A stretch of DNA of 64,000 nucleotides, taken from assembly GCF_000260115.1 (NCBI RefSeq), contig NZ_JH651379.1, forward strand, positions 1,492,501-1,556,500. The letters are read 5' to 3'. The position numbers and the translations under genes are program-made. The stretch's first letter is position 1; each line of letters begins with the position of its first letter. The notes beneath the pieces were generated by a model. It did no database searches and was not told the origin of the DNA. It saw only the letters and a list, made by a program, of their open reading frames with translations. Shown here one piece after another: positions 39,204-49,210 of this stretch. This DNA comes from Galbibacter orientalis DSM 19592 (GTDB lineage: Bacteria > Bacteroidota > Bacteroidia > Flavobacteriales > Flavobacteriaceae).

Positions 39204-40460
39204 TTAATTGGAGATGTTTACAGAAGAGGCACTTCCAACTCCAATTAGGCTGTCGTAATTATCTCCAAAATCTCTATAGTAAACTAAAATAGTGTAATTG
39301 TTTTCTGTTTCCCAGAAGCTACCGCTTATAAAATTAAAATCTACAATTCCTTTTTCGTTAACTTTTACAAATTTATAATTGTAAAAACCTTGTTTTAGTA
39401 AAATAGCAGTATTAAGGGTGTTTGTTTTATCGTTTAATTTGAGTCGGTTTTCTTCTGTTAATTGGTAGTTATTAAATTTTCCGTATACATAAATATTGTC
39501 TAGCCCTATGGCGTTAGTATAGGCTAGGCTAAAGCGAACAAATGAATAATCTGCTTCTCTGTCAACATTCTGTTCAACACCATCAATGGTTCTTATGTAA
39601 AAATCTCCATTGATATCTGGATTGTAGGTGTAAGCCTTGTCTTTTCTAGACTCGTTGGTGTACAGGTAATGATTGTATCTATTAGTTAGATCTACTCTTG
39701 CAATGGCATTACTAGAAACACGAATTTCCTTAGTGTCGAACCAAAAATATTCATTCCCACCTTCAAAAGAAGTCTCTTTGTCGTATTTGTAAATAAGTTG
39801 GTTCCCCGACATAAATTGGGGTTTAATACCAGAAATAATATAGTTGAAGTTGCTGTTTTGAAGAATTGCAATTTTTACTTCTTGTTGCGGATTTATGAGT
39901 TCGAAATCTGGATGATTAATTGTGAATTGCAAGCGCTGAAGTTTGTCGATATTTTTCATGTCTCGAGAACGTTTAACAACCGTGCCAACGCCAACAGCAT
40001 CTTTATAAACCAAGAAGCGCCTAGAGAAAATGAGGTCTCCTTTGTTGTCTTTTACTTTTAGAATGTAATTACCAGTAACGCGTAATTTTGTTTGCTGATT
40101 TGGAAGTGTGAGTTGGTAATTAGTATAGGGTTGGATGGTGGCAAGAGAATTTTCATAATTCATAATTCTTTGGTTATCAACACCAGTTAGGAATTGCGAT
40201 TTCAATAATTTGGAAGGAGTCCAGTTGTAATTGCAATGTTCAATTTCATAATAGTAATCTTTTTCATCAGCATATAAATCGTCAAAAGAGAGCGTCATTT
40301 TTTCGCCAATTTTAACAATAGGAAATTGGTCTCCTTCTTTGTCCGATTTAAATACAATCGACTTTATGTTTTCGGGCGGAGGAACTTCGTTTTGAATTTG
40401 AGAAAAAGAGAAGTTACTCAGGAGTAATATGGTAACGAAAAGGTTGTAGTTGAGCTTCAT
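39204..40460 (-). CDS. Type IX secretion system Plug protein (DUF5103)
   Basis: 418 residues from the ATG at 40460, which gives a good signal peptide (FVTILLLSNFSFSQ); the longer frame from 40526 adds 22 residues that spoil it. The sequence has the DUF5103 pattern: IKSIVFKSDKEGDQFPIVKIGE, DEKDYYYEIEHCNYNWTPSKLLKSQFLTGV and YRDFGDNYDSLIGVGS. In Flavobacterium johnsoniae this family was identified as Plug, which closes the SprA translocon on the periplasmic side. It heads a minus-strand group with the DUF3667 gene and apaG. Confidence 0.9.
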   Translation of the reverse strand: MKLNYNLFVTILLLSNFSFSQIQNEVPPPENIKSIVFKSDKEGDQFPIVKIGEKMTLSFDDLYADEKDYYYEIEHCNYNWTPSKLLKSQFLTGVDNQRIMNYENSLATIQPYTNYQLTLPNQQTKLRVTGNYILKVKDNKGDLIFSRRFLVYKDAVGVGTVVKRSRDMKNIDKLQRLQFTINHPDFELINPQQEVKIAILQNSNFNYIISGIKPQFMSGNQLIYKYDKETSFEGGNEYFWFDTKEIRVSSNAIARVDLTNRYNHYLYTNESRKDKAYTYNPDINGDFYIRTIDGVEQNVDREADYSFVRFSLAYTNAIGLDNIYVYGKFNNYQLTEENRLKLNDKTNTLNTAILLKQGFYNYKFVKVNEKGIVDFNFISGSFWETENNYTILVYYRDFGDNYDSLIGVGSASSVNISN

Positions 40461-40571
40461 CAGCAAAAAATATTTTGGGATAAATATACGCAAAATACAT
40501 TCTGGATTGATTTCAGGTAAATTCACTTTGAAAAATATAGGTTTTTATTATGCGAACTCTGTTTTAATTAT

Positions 40572-40579
40572 TAAATTTG
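40572..40579 (+). promoter_or_regulatory. Putative -7 element of the nqr operon promoter
   Basis: TAAATTTG matches TAnnTTTG and lies 40 bases before the nqrA ATG, giving a leader of about 35 bases. No clean TTG occurs 17-23 bases upstream (TTTTTATTATG is the nearest), so confidence is moderate. Confidence 0.4.
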
Positions 40580-40619
40580 CACGAATTTTTGAGTTAACTA
40601 ATTTCATTAGATAGATAGC

Positions 40620-41963
40620 ATGTCAAACGACATTAAGATTAGAAAAGGCTTAGATATTAAGCTAAAGGGTGAAGCAGAAAAATTGGTTTCTGACGCGCCA
40701 AGATCTAAAAACTTCGCTATTAAGCCAACTGATTTTCATGGTGTTATGCCTAAAATGATAATCAAGGAAGGTGAGTCTGTAAAAGCCGGAGATATTATTT
40801 TTTATTCTAAGTACAAAGAGCAGGTGAAGTTTGTTTCGCCAGTTAGTGGTACATTGAAGGAAATTAAGCGCGGTGCAAAGCGAAGAATTTTAGAGGTTGT
40901 CATTGAAGCTGATACAACTGATACGTACAAAGAGTTTGGTCAGAAAGACGTAGAAACTATGTCTGGAGACGAGGTAAAACAGCATTTGCTAGAAAGCGGA
41001 TGTTGGCCTTTTATCAAGCAGAGGCCTTATGATATTATAGCAGACCCAGAGGATGCGCCTAAAGCAATTTTTATTTCAGGAATGGCAACAGCGCCGTTGG
41101 CTGCAGATGTTGAATTTGCATTAGGAAAGCGTAAAGAAGATTTCCAGTTAGGGTTAAATGCAATATCAAAACTTACCTCAGGAAAAACCCATCTTTCCAT
41201 AGATAAAAGATCGGCTTCGTTTTTTAATGAAGTAAAAGGTGTACAGATTCATAAAGTTTCTGGACCGCATCCAGCAGGAAATGTAGGAGTGCAAATACAT
41301 CATATAGATCCTGTAAATGCTGGAGAGCGTGTTTGGGTTATAAATCCAGAAGATGTAGCAATTATTGGTTCTTTATTTAGAACTGGTAAGTTTGATGCAA
41401 CTCGTGTTGTAGCAGTTGCTGGAACTGAGGCACCAAAAGCACAGTATTTTAGATTTAAAATCGGTTCTAATGTAAAAGACATTTTAGGGCAATTGCCAGC
41501 AAATGTTAGAATTATTAGTGGAGATGTGCTTACTGGAGATAAAATTGCTAATGATGGTTTTGTTAGCTATTACAGTTCTACAATTTCTTTGATTCCTGAA
41601 GGAAATGAATATAGAATGCTAGGATGGTTGCCGTTTAAAGACAACAATATTCCAAGTATGTCTAGAACTTCGTTATCATGGTTGTTCCCTAACAAAAAAC
41701 ACAAAGTAGACACTAATTTGAATGGTGAAGAAAGAGCTTTGGTTGTTACTGGGGAAATGGAAAAAGTATTGCCAATGGATGTATATCCAATGCAACTTCT
41801 AAAAGAATGTATGGCGCAGAATATTGAAAAAATGGAAAGCTTAGGGATTTACGAAGTAGCTCCGGAAGATTTTGCATTAATAGACTACGTTAATACTTCT
41901 AAGCTTGAAGCTCAAGTTATTCTTAGAGAAGCTTTAGATGTAATGATAAAAGAAGTTGGGTAA
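40620..41963 (+). CDS. nqrA: Na+-translocating NADH:quinone reductase subunit A
   Basis: Cytoplasmic peripheral subunit near the quinone site. 447 residues, with the lipoyl-like N-terminal fold (IKIRKGLDIKLKGEAEKL, EGESVKAGDIIFYSKY, VSPVSGTLKEIKRGAKRRILEVVIE) and C-terminal GEMEKVLPMDVYPMQLLKECMAQNIEKMESLGIYEV. It opens a six-gene operon, with spacings of 12, 2, 3, 25 and 22 bases between genes. The pump couples NADH oxidation and menaquinone reduction to Na+ export. Confidence 0.97.
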   Translation: MSNDIKIRKGLDIKLKGEAEKLVSDAPRSKNFAIKPTDFHGVMPKMIIKEGESVKAGDIIFYSKYKEQVKFVSPVSGTLKEIKRGAKRRILEVVIEADTTDTYKEFGQKDVETMSGDEVKQHLLESGCWPFIKQRPYDIIADPEDAPKAIFISGMATAPLAADVEFALGKRKEDFQLGLNAISKLTSGKTHLSIDKRSASFFNEVKGVQIHKVSGPHPAGNVGVQIHHIDPVNAGERVWVINPEDVAIIGSLFRTGKFDATRVVAVAGTEAPKAQYFRFKIGSNVKDILGQLPANVRIISGDVLTGDKIANDGFVSYYSSTISLIPEGNEYRMLGWLPFKDNNIPSMSRTSLSWLFPNKKHKVDTNLNGEERALVVTGEMEKVLPMDVYPMQLLKECMAQNIEKMESLGIYEVAPEDFALIDYVNTSKLEAQVILREALDVMIKEVG

Positions 41964-41975
41964 ATAAAAGAAGAT

Positions 41976-43133
41976 ATGAGCGCTTTAAGAAATAAATTAG
42001 ATCAGCTAAAAAAACCTTTTAATAAAGGAGAGAAGTGGGAGAAATTTGCTCCTGCTTTTAATGCATTCGATACCTTTTTGTATGTGCCTAATCACACCAC
42101 AAAAAAAGGAGCACATATTCGAGATGCAGTAGATTTAAAGAGAACAATGATTACCGTAGTTATTGCTTTATTACCAGCTTTATTCTACGGAATTTATAAT
42201 GCAGGTTTTCAACATTACTCTCAGTTAGGAGAAGCATTTACTTTTTGGGATGCTTTTGCACATGGAGCATGGAAAATATTGCCAATGGTTGCAGTTTCCT
42301 ATATTGTTGGTTTAGGTATTGAATTTGTATTTGCAATATATAGAGGACATGAAGTAAACGAAGGGTATTTAGTTACAGGGTTATTAATTCCAATGATTAT
42401 GCCAGTAGATATTCCATTATGGATGGTGGCAGTATCTGTAGCTTTTGCCGTTTTAATTGGAAAAGAAGCCTTTGGAGGAACTGGGATGAATATTCTAAAT
42501 CCTGCGCTTACTGCAAGAGCATTTGCATTTTTTGCATATCCTACTTTTATGTCTGGGAATAAAGTATGGGTTTCTGATGCTACACACATCGATGCCATTT
42601 CTGGAGAAACAATTTTAGGAACTCTAGCAGCAGGAAAAGAAGTTACTTATGATGCTTGGACAATGTTTTCAGGAGCAATTCCAGGATCTATAGGAGAAAC
42701 ATCTACTTTATGGATTGTAATTGGTGCTGCTATTTTAATCCTTACTGGTATTGGTAGTTGGAGAATTATGGCAGGAGGTTTAATAGGAGGTGCATTTATG
42801 GGCTTTTTATTCAACTTGTGGAGTGCAAACGATTTAATGGCTTTTCCATGGTATCAACAATTATTAGTTGGTGGATTTGCTTTCGGACTCGTATTTATGG
42901 CTACAGATCCAGTATCTGCAGCACAAACACAAAAAGGGAAATGGATATATGGAATCTTAATCGGTATTTTCTGTATTATGATACGTGTATTTAACCCAGC
43001 TTATCCAGAAGGGGTAATGCTTGCTATTTTATTAATGAATGTATTTGCACCGACAATAGATCATTATGTAATTCAGTCAAGTGTTAAAAGAAGAAAGAAA
43101 CGTTTATCTACCGCTACGGTTAAATCTGCTTAA
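41976..43133 (+). CDS. nqrB: Na+-translocating NADH:quinone reductase subunit B
   Basis: Membrane subunit holding riboflavin and a covalent FMN, and part of the Na+ path. 385 residues, about ten membrane segments, with GTGMNILNPALTARAFAFFAYP and FMATDPVSAAQTQKGKW typical of the family. The expected FMN attachment motif in NqrB is S/T-G-A-T; here the corresponding site reads D206-AIS-G-E-T212, with Glu in place of Ala. The acceptor Thr is kept, so flavinylation by ApbE is still likely. Confidence 0.96.
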   Translation: MSALRNKLDQLKKPFNKGEKWEKFAPAFNAFDTFLYVPNHTTKKGAHIRDAVDLKRTMITVVIALLPALFYGIYNAGFQHYSQLGEAFTFWDAFAHGAWKILPMVAVSYIVGLGIEFVFAIYRGHEVNEGYLVTGLLIPMIMPVDIPLWMVAVSVAFAVLIGKEAFGGTGMNILNPALTARAFAFFAYPTFMSGNKVWVSDATHIDAISGETILGTLAAGKEVTYDAWTMFSGAIPGSIGETSTLWIVIGAAILILTGIGSWRIMAGGLIGGAFMGFLFNLWSANDLMAFPWYQQLLVGGFAFGLVFMATDPVSAAQTQKGKWIYGILIGIFCIMIRVFNPAYPEGVMLAILLMNVFAPTIDHYVIQSSVKRRKKRLSTATVKSA

Positions 43134-43135
43134 TT

Positions 43136-43858
43136 ATGAATAGAGATAGTAACGCATATACTTTTATATTCGCTGGAATAATGGTTGTTATTGTGGCATC
43201 GGCTTTGGCCTTTGCAGCAACTTCATTGCAACCTATTCAGGCTAAAAATATAAAAATCGAAAAGATGCAAAACATTCTTGCTACTATTGGTATCGAAGCT
43301 TCAAAAGAAGAAGCGGAAGAAACATACCATAAGTATATAAAAGAAGAAATTGCTTTAGATAACAATGGAGAGGTAAAAACAGATGTAAAAGCATTTGATG
43401 TTGACCTAGCCAAAGAACTTAAAAAGGATGTTGAAAAACAACGTTTTCCTTTGTATGTAGCAGATGTTGAAGGAAAGAAATTCTATGTAATTCCATTACG
43501 TGGAGCTGGACTTTGGGATGCTATTTGGGGGTATGTTTCATTAGAAGATGATATCAATACCGTAAAAGGAGCTGTTTTTGATCATAAAGGAGAAACTCCT
43601 GGTCTTGGAGCTGAAATTACACAAGTTTGGTTTCAACAACGATTTGAAGAAGAAAAAATATTTGACGAATCAGGGGATTTTGTAGGAATTACAGTTCAGA
43701 AAGGATATTCTGGAGGAAGTAATAAGGATGATAATGCTGTAGATGCTATTTCTGGAGCTACCATTACTGGAGACGGTGTTACTAAAATGATACACGACCG
43801 ATTGGAATTTTATCTTTCTTACTTAAAGAAACAAAATACTAAAGTAGCTTTAAAATAA
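43136..43858 (+). CDS. nqrC: Na+-translocating NADH:quinone reductase subunit C
   Basis: 240 residues with one N-terminal membrane helix (FIFAGIMVVIVASALAFAA) and a periplasmic FMN-binding domain. The flavinylation motif is D203-AIS-G-A-T209, with Thr209 the expected FMN-phosphothreonine. GAGLWDAIWGYVSLEDDINTVKG and HKGETPGLGAEIT are family landmarks. Only two bases separate it from nqrB. Confidence 0.97.
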   Translation: MNRDSNAYTFIFAGIMVVIVASALAFAATSLQPIQAKNIKIEKMQNILATIGIEASKEEAEETYHKYIKEEIALDNNGEVKTDVKAFDVDLAKELKKDVEKQRFPLYVADVEGKKFYVIPLRGAGLWDAIWGYVSLEDDINTVKGAVFDHKGETPGLGAEITQVWFQQRFEEEKIFDESGDFVGITVQKGYSGGSNKDDNAVDAISGATITGDGVTKMIHDRLEFYLSYLKKQNTKVALK

Positions 43859-43861
43859 TAT

Positions 43862-44587
43862 ATGATGGCCGATACTAAAAACAAAAAAGAGAAATCACCA
43901 GTGGTGCTTTTTGTTGCTGAAGAAAAAGAGCCACTTTTCTCTAAGAAAAATAGAAAGTTATTATCTGATCCTTTAAATGATAATAACCCAATTACTGTTC
44001 AGGTACTAGGTATATGTTCTGCATTAGCAATTACTGTTCAGTTAAAACCTTCTATCGTAATGGCAATTGCCGTTATGGTTGTAATGGCAGCTAGTAACGT
44101 AATAGTTTCTTTAATTAGAAATTTAATTCCTAACCGTATTCGTATTATTGTACAGTTAGTTATTGTTGCAGCTTTAGTAATTTTAGTTAACGAGGTGCTT
44201 AAAGCCTATGCTTATGATGTTAGTAAAGAGTTGTCGGTTTTTGTCGGACTTATTATTACTAACTGTATTGTAATGGGGCGTTTAGAAGCTTTTGCACTTG
44301 GAAATGGTCCTTGGAAATCTTTCTTAGATGGAATAGGAAATGCTGCGGGTTATGGATTAATCCTTGTTATTGTTGCTTTTTTCCGTGAATTGTTAGGTTC
44401 TGGTAAATTATTAGGATTTGAAGTTCTAGGACATAAAGGAGCTACGGTAGCAGAATCTACTGGATTGTATGCTATGGGGTATGAGAATAACGGATTGATG
44501 TTATTGTCTCCAGCAGCACTTCTTGTAGTAGGAGTTATTATCTGGATACAGCGTTCAAGAAATAGAGAACTAATCGAAAAAAATTAA
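43862..44587 (+). CDS. nqrD: Na+-translocating NADH:quinone reductase subunit D
   Basis: Six-helix membrane subunit, 241 residues, homologous to NqrE and Rnf[61 protein letters not shown] and [13 protein letters not shown] are conserved; the ITNCIVMGR Cys corresponds to the iron-binding Cys shared with NqrE that forms the intramembrane iron centre. Two ATG codons (43862, 43865) are both possible starts. Confidence 0.97.
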   Translation: MMADTKNKKEKSPVVLFVAEEKEPLFSKKNRKLLSDPLNDNNPITVQVLGICSALAITVQLKPSIVMAIAVMVVMAASNVIVSLIRNLIPNRIRIIVQLVIVAALVILVNEVLKAYAYDVSKELSVFVGLIITNCIVMGRLEAFALGNGPWKSFLDGIGNAAGYGLILVIVAFFRELLGSGKLLGFEVLGHKGATVAESTGLYAMGYENNGLMLLSPAALLVVGVIIWIQRSRNRELIEKN

Positions 44588-44612
44588 GCAATAAGCTAAA
44601 AAACATTAAAAA

Positions 44613-45227
44613 ATGGAATACGTAAACCTTTTTGTAAGAAGTATTTTTATAGAGAACATGATTTTTGCCTATTTCTTAGGGATGTGTTCTTACCTAGCGG
44701 TTTCTAAAACAGTTAAAACTGCAGTAGGTTTAGGAGCCGCTGTAATTTTTGTTTTAGCAATTACGGTGCCTATTAACTTCTTATTAGATAATTATTTATT
44801 AAAACCGGGTGCGTTAACTTGGTTAAGTCCAGAGTACGCAAACATCGATCTAAGCTTTTTGAGTTTTATCATGTTTATAGCCGTAATTGCATCAATGGTG
44901 CAATTGGTGGAAATGATAGTAGAAAAATTTGCACCTGCATTATACGGAGCTCTTGGTATTTTCTTACCGCTAATTGCTGTAAACTGTGCTATCCTTGGAG
45001 GTTCTTTATTTATGCAACAAAAAGATTTCGGAGGAGTTTCGGAAGCTTTTACTTATGGATTAGGATCTGGAATAGGTTGGTTCTTGGCAATTTTAGCTAT
45101 TGCTTCAATTAGAGAGAAAATTACTTACTCAAATGTTCCTGCACCATTAAGAGGGTTAGGAATTACTTTTATCATAACAGGACTTATGGCTCTTGGGTTC
45201 ATGAGTTTTATGGGAATCAAATTATAA
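44613..45227 (+). CDS. nqrE: Na+-translocating NADH:quinone reductase subunit E
   Basis: Second six-helix membrane subunit, 204 residues. [32 protein letters not shown] and [19 protein letters not shown] are diagnostic, with Cys residues at the positions that bind the shared iron with Nqr[23 protein letters not shown] and [13 protein letters not shown] continue the family pattern. Confidence 0.97.
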   Translation: MEYVNLFVRSIFIENMIFAYFLGMCSYLAVSKTVKTAVGLGAAVIFVLAITVPINFLLDNYLLKPGALTWLSPEYANIDLSFLSFIMFIAVIASMVQLVEMIVEKFAPALYGALGIFLPLIAVNCAILGGSLFMQQKDFGGVSEAFTYGLGSGIGWFLAILAIASIREKITYSNVPAPLRGLGITFIITGLMALGFMSFMGIKL

Positions 45228-45249
45228 ATCTTATTAGTTAAATAGCAAT

Positions 45250-46542
45250 ATGGATTATTCAGTAATCATAGCAAGTTTAATAGTATTCTTAACACTAATA
45301 TTTGTGTTGGTAATTATATTATTACTTGCCAAGGCAAAATTGGTGCCTTCTGGTCCTGTAACCTTAAAAATTAATGGTGAGAAAGATGTAGAAGTTTCTT
45401 CTGGAGGGACTTTATTGTCTACCTTAGGAAATAATAAAATATTTTTACCATCTGCTTGTGGAGGTGGTGGTACTTGTATTCAGTGTAAATGTATTGTAAC
45501 CGAAGGTGGAGGACAAATGCTTCCTACAGAAGAGCCTCACTTTACACGTAAAGAAGCTGCTGAAGGGTGGCGTCTTGGATGTCAAGTAAAAGTAAAACAA
45601 GACATGGTTATCGAAGTGCCAGAAGAGGTATTCGGTATTAAAAAATGGGAAGCAGAAGTTGTTCGTAACTGGAACGTTGCTTCGTTTATTAAAGAGTTTG
45701 TAGTACGTATTCCAGAAGATATGGATTACCAAGCTGGAGGATATATTCAAATTGAAATACCACCAGTTGAAGTAAGTTATTCTGATATAGATATTACTGC
45801 ACACCCTGAAGAGCATGACGATCCTAAGAAGTTTCAATTGGAATGGGATAAGTTTAATCTTTGGCCATTAACCATGAAAAACACAGAAACTGTAGAAAGA
45901 GCATATTCTATGGCTTCTTACCCTGCAGAAGGGAGAGATATTATGCTTAATGTGCGTATTGCAACTCCACCATGGGATCGAAATAAAAACGGATGGATGG
46001 ATGTAAATCCTGGAATAGCTTCTTCTTATATTTTCTCAAGAAAAGCAGGAGATAAAGTGGTTATTTCTGGACCTTATGGTGAATTCTTTATCAACCATAG
46101 TGAAGCCGAAATGCTTTATGTTGGTGGGGGAGCTGGAATGGCACCAATGCGTTCTCACTTATATCACTTATTCAAAACTTTAAAAACAGGAAGAAAAGTT
46201 ACTTATTGGTACGGAGGACGTTCTAAAAGAGAGCTTTTCTATATGGAGCACTTTAGAGAATTGGAGCGTGAGTTCCCTAACTTTAAGTACTATATTGCAC
46301 TTTCTGAGCCTTTAGAAGAAGATAATTGGAAAGTAAAAGAAAGTTTAGATGGAGAAGGAGATGGTTTTGTAGGTTTTGTACACCAAGTGGTTATTAATAA
46401 CTATTTAAACCACCATGAAGCTCCAGAAGATATAGAATTCTATTTCTGTGGACCTCCATTGATGAATAAAGCAGTTGAAAAAATGTGTGACGATTTTGGT
46501 GTTCCACCAGAGAATGTACGTTTTGACGACTTCGGAGGATAA
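45250..46542 (+). CDS. nqrF: Na+-translocating NADH:quinone reductase subunit F
   Basis: Entry point for electrons from NADH. 430 residues: one membrane helix, then a 2Fe-2S ferredoxin domain (Cys in [14 protein letters not shown], last ligand in RLGCQVK), an FAD domain ([12 protein letters not shown]) and an NADH domain ([31 protein letters not shown]). The C-terminal FDDFGG is typical. It ends the nqr operon; a terminator follows 48 bases later. Confidence 0.98.
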   Translation: MDYSVIIASLIVFLTLIFVLVIILLLAKAKLVPSGPVTLKINGEKDVEVSSGGTLLSTLGNNKIFLPSACGGGGTCIQCKCIVTEGGGQMLPTEEPHFTRKEAAEGWRLGCQVKVKQDMVIEVPEEVFGIKKWEAEVVRNWNVASFIKEFVVRIPEDMDYQAGGYIQIEIPPVEVSYSDIDITAHPEEHDDPKKFQLEWDKFNLWPLTMKNTETVERAYSMASYPAEGRDIMLNVRIATPPWDRNKNGWMDVNPGIASSYIFSRKAGDKVVISGPYGEFFINHSEAEMLYVGGGAGMAPMRSHLYHLFKTLKTGRKVTYWYGGRSKRELFYMEHFRELEREFPNFKYYIALSEPLEEDNWKVKESLDGEGDGFVGFVHQVVINNYLNHHEAPEDIEFYFCGPPLMNKAVEKMCDDFGVPPENVRFDDFGG

Positions 46543-46589
46543 CCCTCTCATTGTTTATATAGAATAGAACTAATGTTCTTTAAATATAC

Positions 46590-46618
46590 AAACGGCTACT
46601 GAAACAGTAGCCGTTTTT
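46590..46618 (+). terminator. Terminator of the nqr operon
   Basis: AAACGGCTACTG and CAGTAGCCGTTTTT form a perfect stem with an AAA-centred loop and a T run. It lies between nqrF and MITE copy 2. Confidence 0.88.
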
Positions 46619-46641
46619 GTTTTTCTAATTATTTTGCATCT

Positions 46642-46846
46642 TGTCTGATAAAAGTTAACGGAATTTATTAGACTCCACTTGTGCCAAGGTTTAAAAGAGT
46701 TTTTTTAAAATATATACCTTGCTATTAATAAAAATGAATAAAAATAGGAGTTTAATGATGTTGTTTCTTTAAATTGCTTATTTTGTGATAATTAAGATTT
46801 GTTCTTTTCTCTTAGAGCGAAGCGGTCTTGCATTTTTACTCGGACA
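46642..46846 (+). mobile_element. MITE-like element, copy 2
   Basis: 205 bases, same orientation as copy 1, with left end TGTCTGATAAAAGTTAACGG and right end TTTTTACTCGGACA. It fills the space between the nqr terminator and the stop codon (46854-46856) of the converging vWA gene, only seven bases from it. ATTATTTTG occurs on both sides (46628 and 46853), possibly a target duplication or chance. Confidence 0.75.
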
Positions 46847-46853
46847 TTAATGA

Positions 46854-48641
46854 TTATTTTGTATAACTCTTCATCAACCTGATAAATTCTGCTCTATACC
46901 CTTCTTCATCTCTCCCTTTATTAGCTTCTGCTAATTTTATAATTTCTTCTTTGGTAGCTCCGTTTAAATATTCAGAATCTCTTAAGAACATTCCCCACAT
47001 AGCTACTGCTGCTGCAAAATTATAGTCAGTATTAGTTTTGGTAAAGGTATTTTTTACAACATGTACAATTTCCTTACTTGTGTCTTTGTCTGGTTCTTTG
47101 TATCTAAATCTTACCGTTAGTAATTCGTCATTGTAACCAGTTGAAGCTTTTGTTTTGGTGTATTTCAACGTGTCGATTTCCTTTAGGTACTTACTATCAA
47201 CGCCTGTAGGGATAATTTCATACAATGCAGTAACTGTATGCCCACTTCCTAATTCTCCAGCGTCTTTCTTATCGTCTTTAAAATCTTCATCATTTAGCAA
47301 TCTGTTTTCATATCCTATTAATCGATATGCAGCTATTTCATTAGGATTGAATTCAACTTGTATTTTTACATCTTTGGCAATAGTGTATAGAGTTCCTCCA
47401 AATTCGGTTCCTAGTACACGTTGCGCTTCTTGCATAGTATCTATGTATGCGTAATTTCCGTTTCCTTTATCGGCTAAAATTTCCATTTTAGAATCCTTGT
47501 AATTTCCCATTCCAAATCCTAAACAAGTTAAGAACACCCCGCTTTTACGCTTCTCTTCAATGAGTTTCTCCATTTCTCTATCGCTGGATGCTCCAATATT
47601 AAAATCGCCATCGGTGGCTAGAATAATTCTATTATTTCCATTTTTGATAAAATGCTCTTCAGCAGTTTTATACGCCAATTCTAAGCCAGCACCTCCAGCA
47701 GTAGAGCCTCCTGCTTCTAATTTGTCTAAGGCTTCTATGATTTTGGTTTTGTCTTTTCCAGAAGTTGGGGGTAATACAAGTCCTGATGCACTTGCGTAAA
47801 CTACTATAGCTATCTTGTCTTCTTCTCGTAATTGATTTACTAAAAGTTTAAATGCAGATTTTAATAGAGGTAATTTGTTTTGAGAATTCATTGAACCCGA
47901 TACATCAATTAAGAACACTAAATTTGAAGGAGGAATGTTTTCTGTTGGAATAACTTTTCCTTGGAGTCCTATTTTCACTAATTTATGTTGATTATTCCAT
48001 GGCGCTTTGTTTAGAGAAGTTTCAATAGAAAATGGCTCTTCTCCTTTAGGTTGTTTATAATCATAAGAAAAATAATTAATCAATTCTTCAATTTTAATAG
48101 CATCTGTTGGGATTTCTTCGCCATTATTAATCATTCTACGCATATTGCTGTAAGAAGCCTTATCAACATCTATAGAAAAGGTAGAAAGGGGTTTGTAGTT
48201 TACCTGTAAGAAACCGTTCTCATCAATCTTTGCATAACTCTCGGTACTCTTTGGAATATGCATAGGAGGAGAAATCATTCTAGCATAACTTTGTTTCGTC
48301 AGCATTTGATTGTCTTCATATTCAGTTATAACAACTTCTTCTAAAAGTTGATTATCTGCTTCTAGTTTTACATTAATAACAGTATCATTTTTTGTCACCT
48401 TTATTTCTTTAGTTTTCATTCCTATAAAAGAAAAAACCAACGTATCATTTGTTTTAACTTGAATGCTATAGTCTCCGTTAAAATTTGTTTGAGTTCCTTC
48501 CGAAGAATTTTTAATAGTTATAATTACTCCCGGAAGTGCTGCTCCGTCGGTAGCATCTGTTACTTTTCCTGTAATGGATTGTTCTTGTCCCGTTGTTGAG
48601 ATAGTGGTTAAAAGGAGTATAAAAAAGTATATTGTTTTCAT
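46854..48641 (-). CDS. Exported von Willebrand factor A domain protein with carboxypeptidase-regulatory-like domain
   Basis: 595 residues. Signal peptide to about residue 18 (TTISTTGQ); a CarboxypepD_reg-like beta-sandwich at about 22-95 (ITGKVTDATDGAALPGVIITIKNS); a YfbK-type N-terminal region (FSIDVDKASYSNMRRMINNGEEIPTDAIKIEELINYFSY); a vWA domain with MIDAS motif DVSGSM at about 245-250 and ATDGDFNIG later; then a DUF3520-like C-terminal region. It should bind a partner through a metal ion at the cell envelope. It sits between nqrF and apbE, reading against both. Confidence 0.9.
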   Translation of the reverse strand: MKTIYFFILLLTTISTTGQEQSITGKVTDATDGAALPGVIITIKNSSEGTQTNFNGDYSIQVKTNDTLVFSFIGMKTKEIKVTKNDTVINVKLEADNQLLEEVVITEYEDNQMLTKQSYARMISPPMHIPKSTESYAKIDENGFLQVNYKPLSTFSIDVDKASYSNMRRMINNGEEIPTDAIKIEELINYFSYDYKQPKGEEPFSIETSLNKAPWNNQHKLVKIGLQGKVIPTENIPPSNLVFLIDVSGSMNSQNKLPLLKSAFKLLVNQLREEDKIAIVVYASASGLVLPPTSGKDKTKIIEALDKLEAGGSTAGGAGLELAYKTAEEHFIKNGNNRIILATDGDFNIGASSDREMEKLIEEKRKSGVFLTCLGFGMGNYKDSKMEILADKGNGNYAYIDTMQEAQRVLGTEFGGTLYTIAKDVKIQVEFNPNEIAAYRLIGYENRLLNDEDFKDDKKDAGELGSGHTVTALYEIIPTGVDSKYLKEIDTLKYTKTKASTGYNDELLTVRFRYKEPDKDTSKEIVHVVKNTFTKTNTDYNFAAAVAMWGMFLRDSEYLNGATKEEIIKLAEANKGRDEEGYRAEFIRLMKSYTK

Positions 48642-48997
48642 AATTTAAAGAATTACAGTTTTTTAGATGAAAATCAAGTATTGTGCCAAATGTTTTTATT
48701 CTTTAAAGGTGCATGCGAATCGTTTTCTAGTCTAGCCTATTTTAGGTGCTATAAATTTTAGCTACAGCTTCCTTCATAAATATGATTACTTTTTGTTGTT
48801 AAAGATAGTGGTAGTGTAAGGAAAGAGGGCGGAATATATATTTGTGAATTCTTGGAAAACAGTATTTTAATATGCTAATACTACTACACTTTTAAGTCGA
48901 AATTTATTTTTTTTGATATTATTTCAAGGACTGTTAAATGGAACAATACAGAAAGATTTATGTATTTTAGCGAAGTATTATAGAGTTACTAATTTAA
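48642..48997. other. Intergenic region upstream of the vWA gene
   Basis: I see no gene and no strong hairpin in this AT-rich stretch. It should hold the promoter of the minus-strand vWA gene, but no consensus stands out. Confidence 0.4.
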
Positions 48998-49182
48998 ATC
49001 TCTCAGTGAGGGTTTTATTACTTGATGTTCTACGTGGAAATGAATTAAATTATTCTCTTTTGAATACCTCGTAGGCTTGTCTCGGGATAGCTTATTTTTT
49101 CAGAGAGGTTTATTATTCGTTGAAAATGAATTGTATAGTGCTCTTATAATATTCGAGGGTTTATCTTGAAGTAGCTGATTTT
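48998..49182 (+). repeat. Three-hairpin dispersed repeat, copy D with a degenerate second copy
   Basis: The first copy (48998-49095) has ATCTCTCAGTGAGGGTTTTATT, GTGGAAATGAATTAAATTATTC and TTTGAATACCTCGTAGGCTTGTCTCGGGATAG; the middle hairpin is largely lost. A second, more decayed copy (about 49098-49182) keeps AGAGGTTTATTATTCGTTGAAAATGAATTG and CGAGGGTTTATCTTGAAGTAGCTGATT. It lies just ahead of the 49211 gene. Confidence 0.65.
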
Positions 49183-49210
49183 ATAAAACACAAAAAGTAT
49201 TTTGATTAGT

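Noticed and set aside
46642-46846. Conserved 3' regulatory RNA rather than a mobile element
   Set aside because: The copies occur upstream of genes, between converging genes and in both orientations, and end in terminal inverted repeats, which fits a MITE better than a UTR element.
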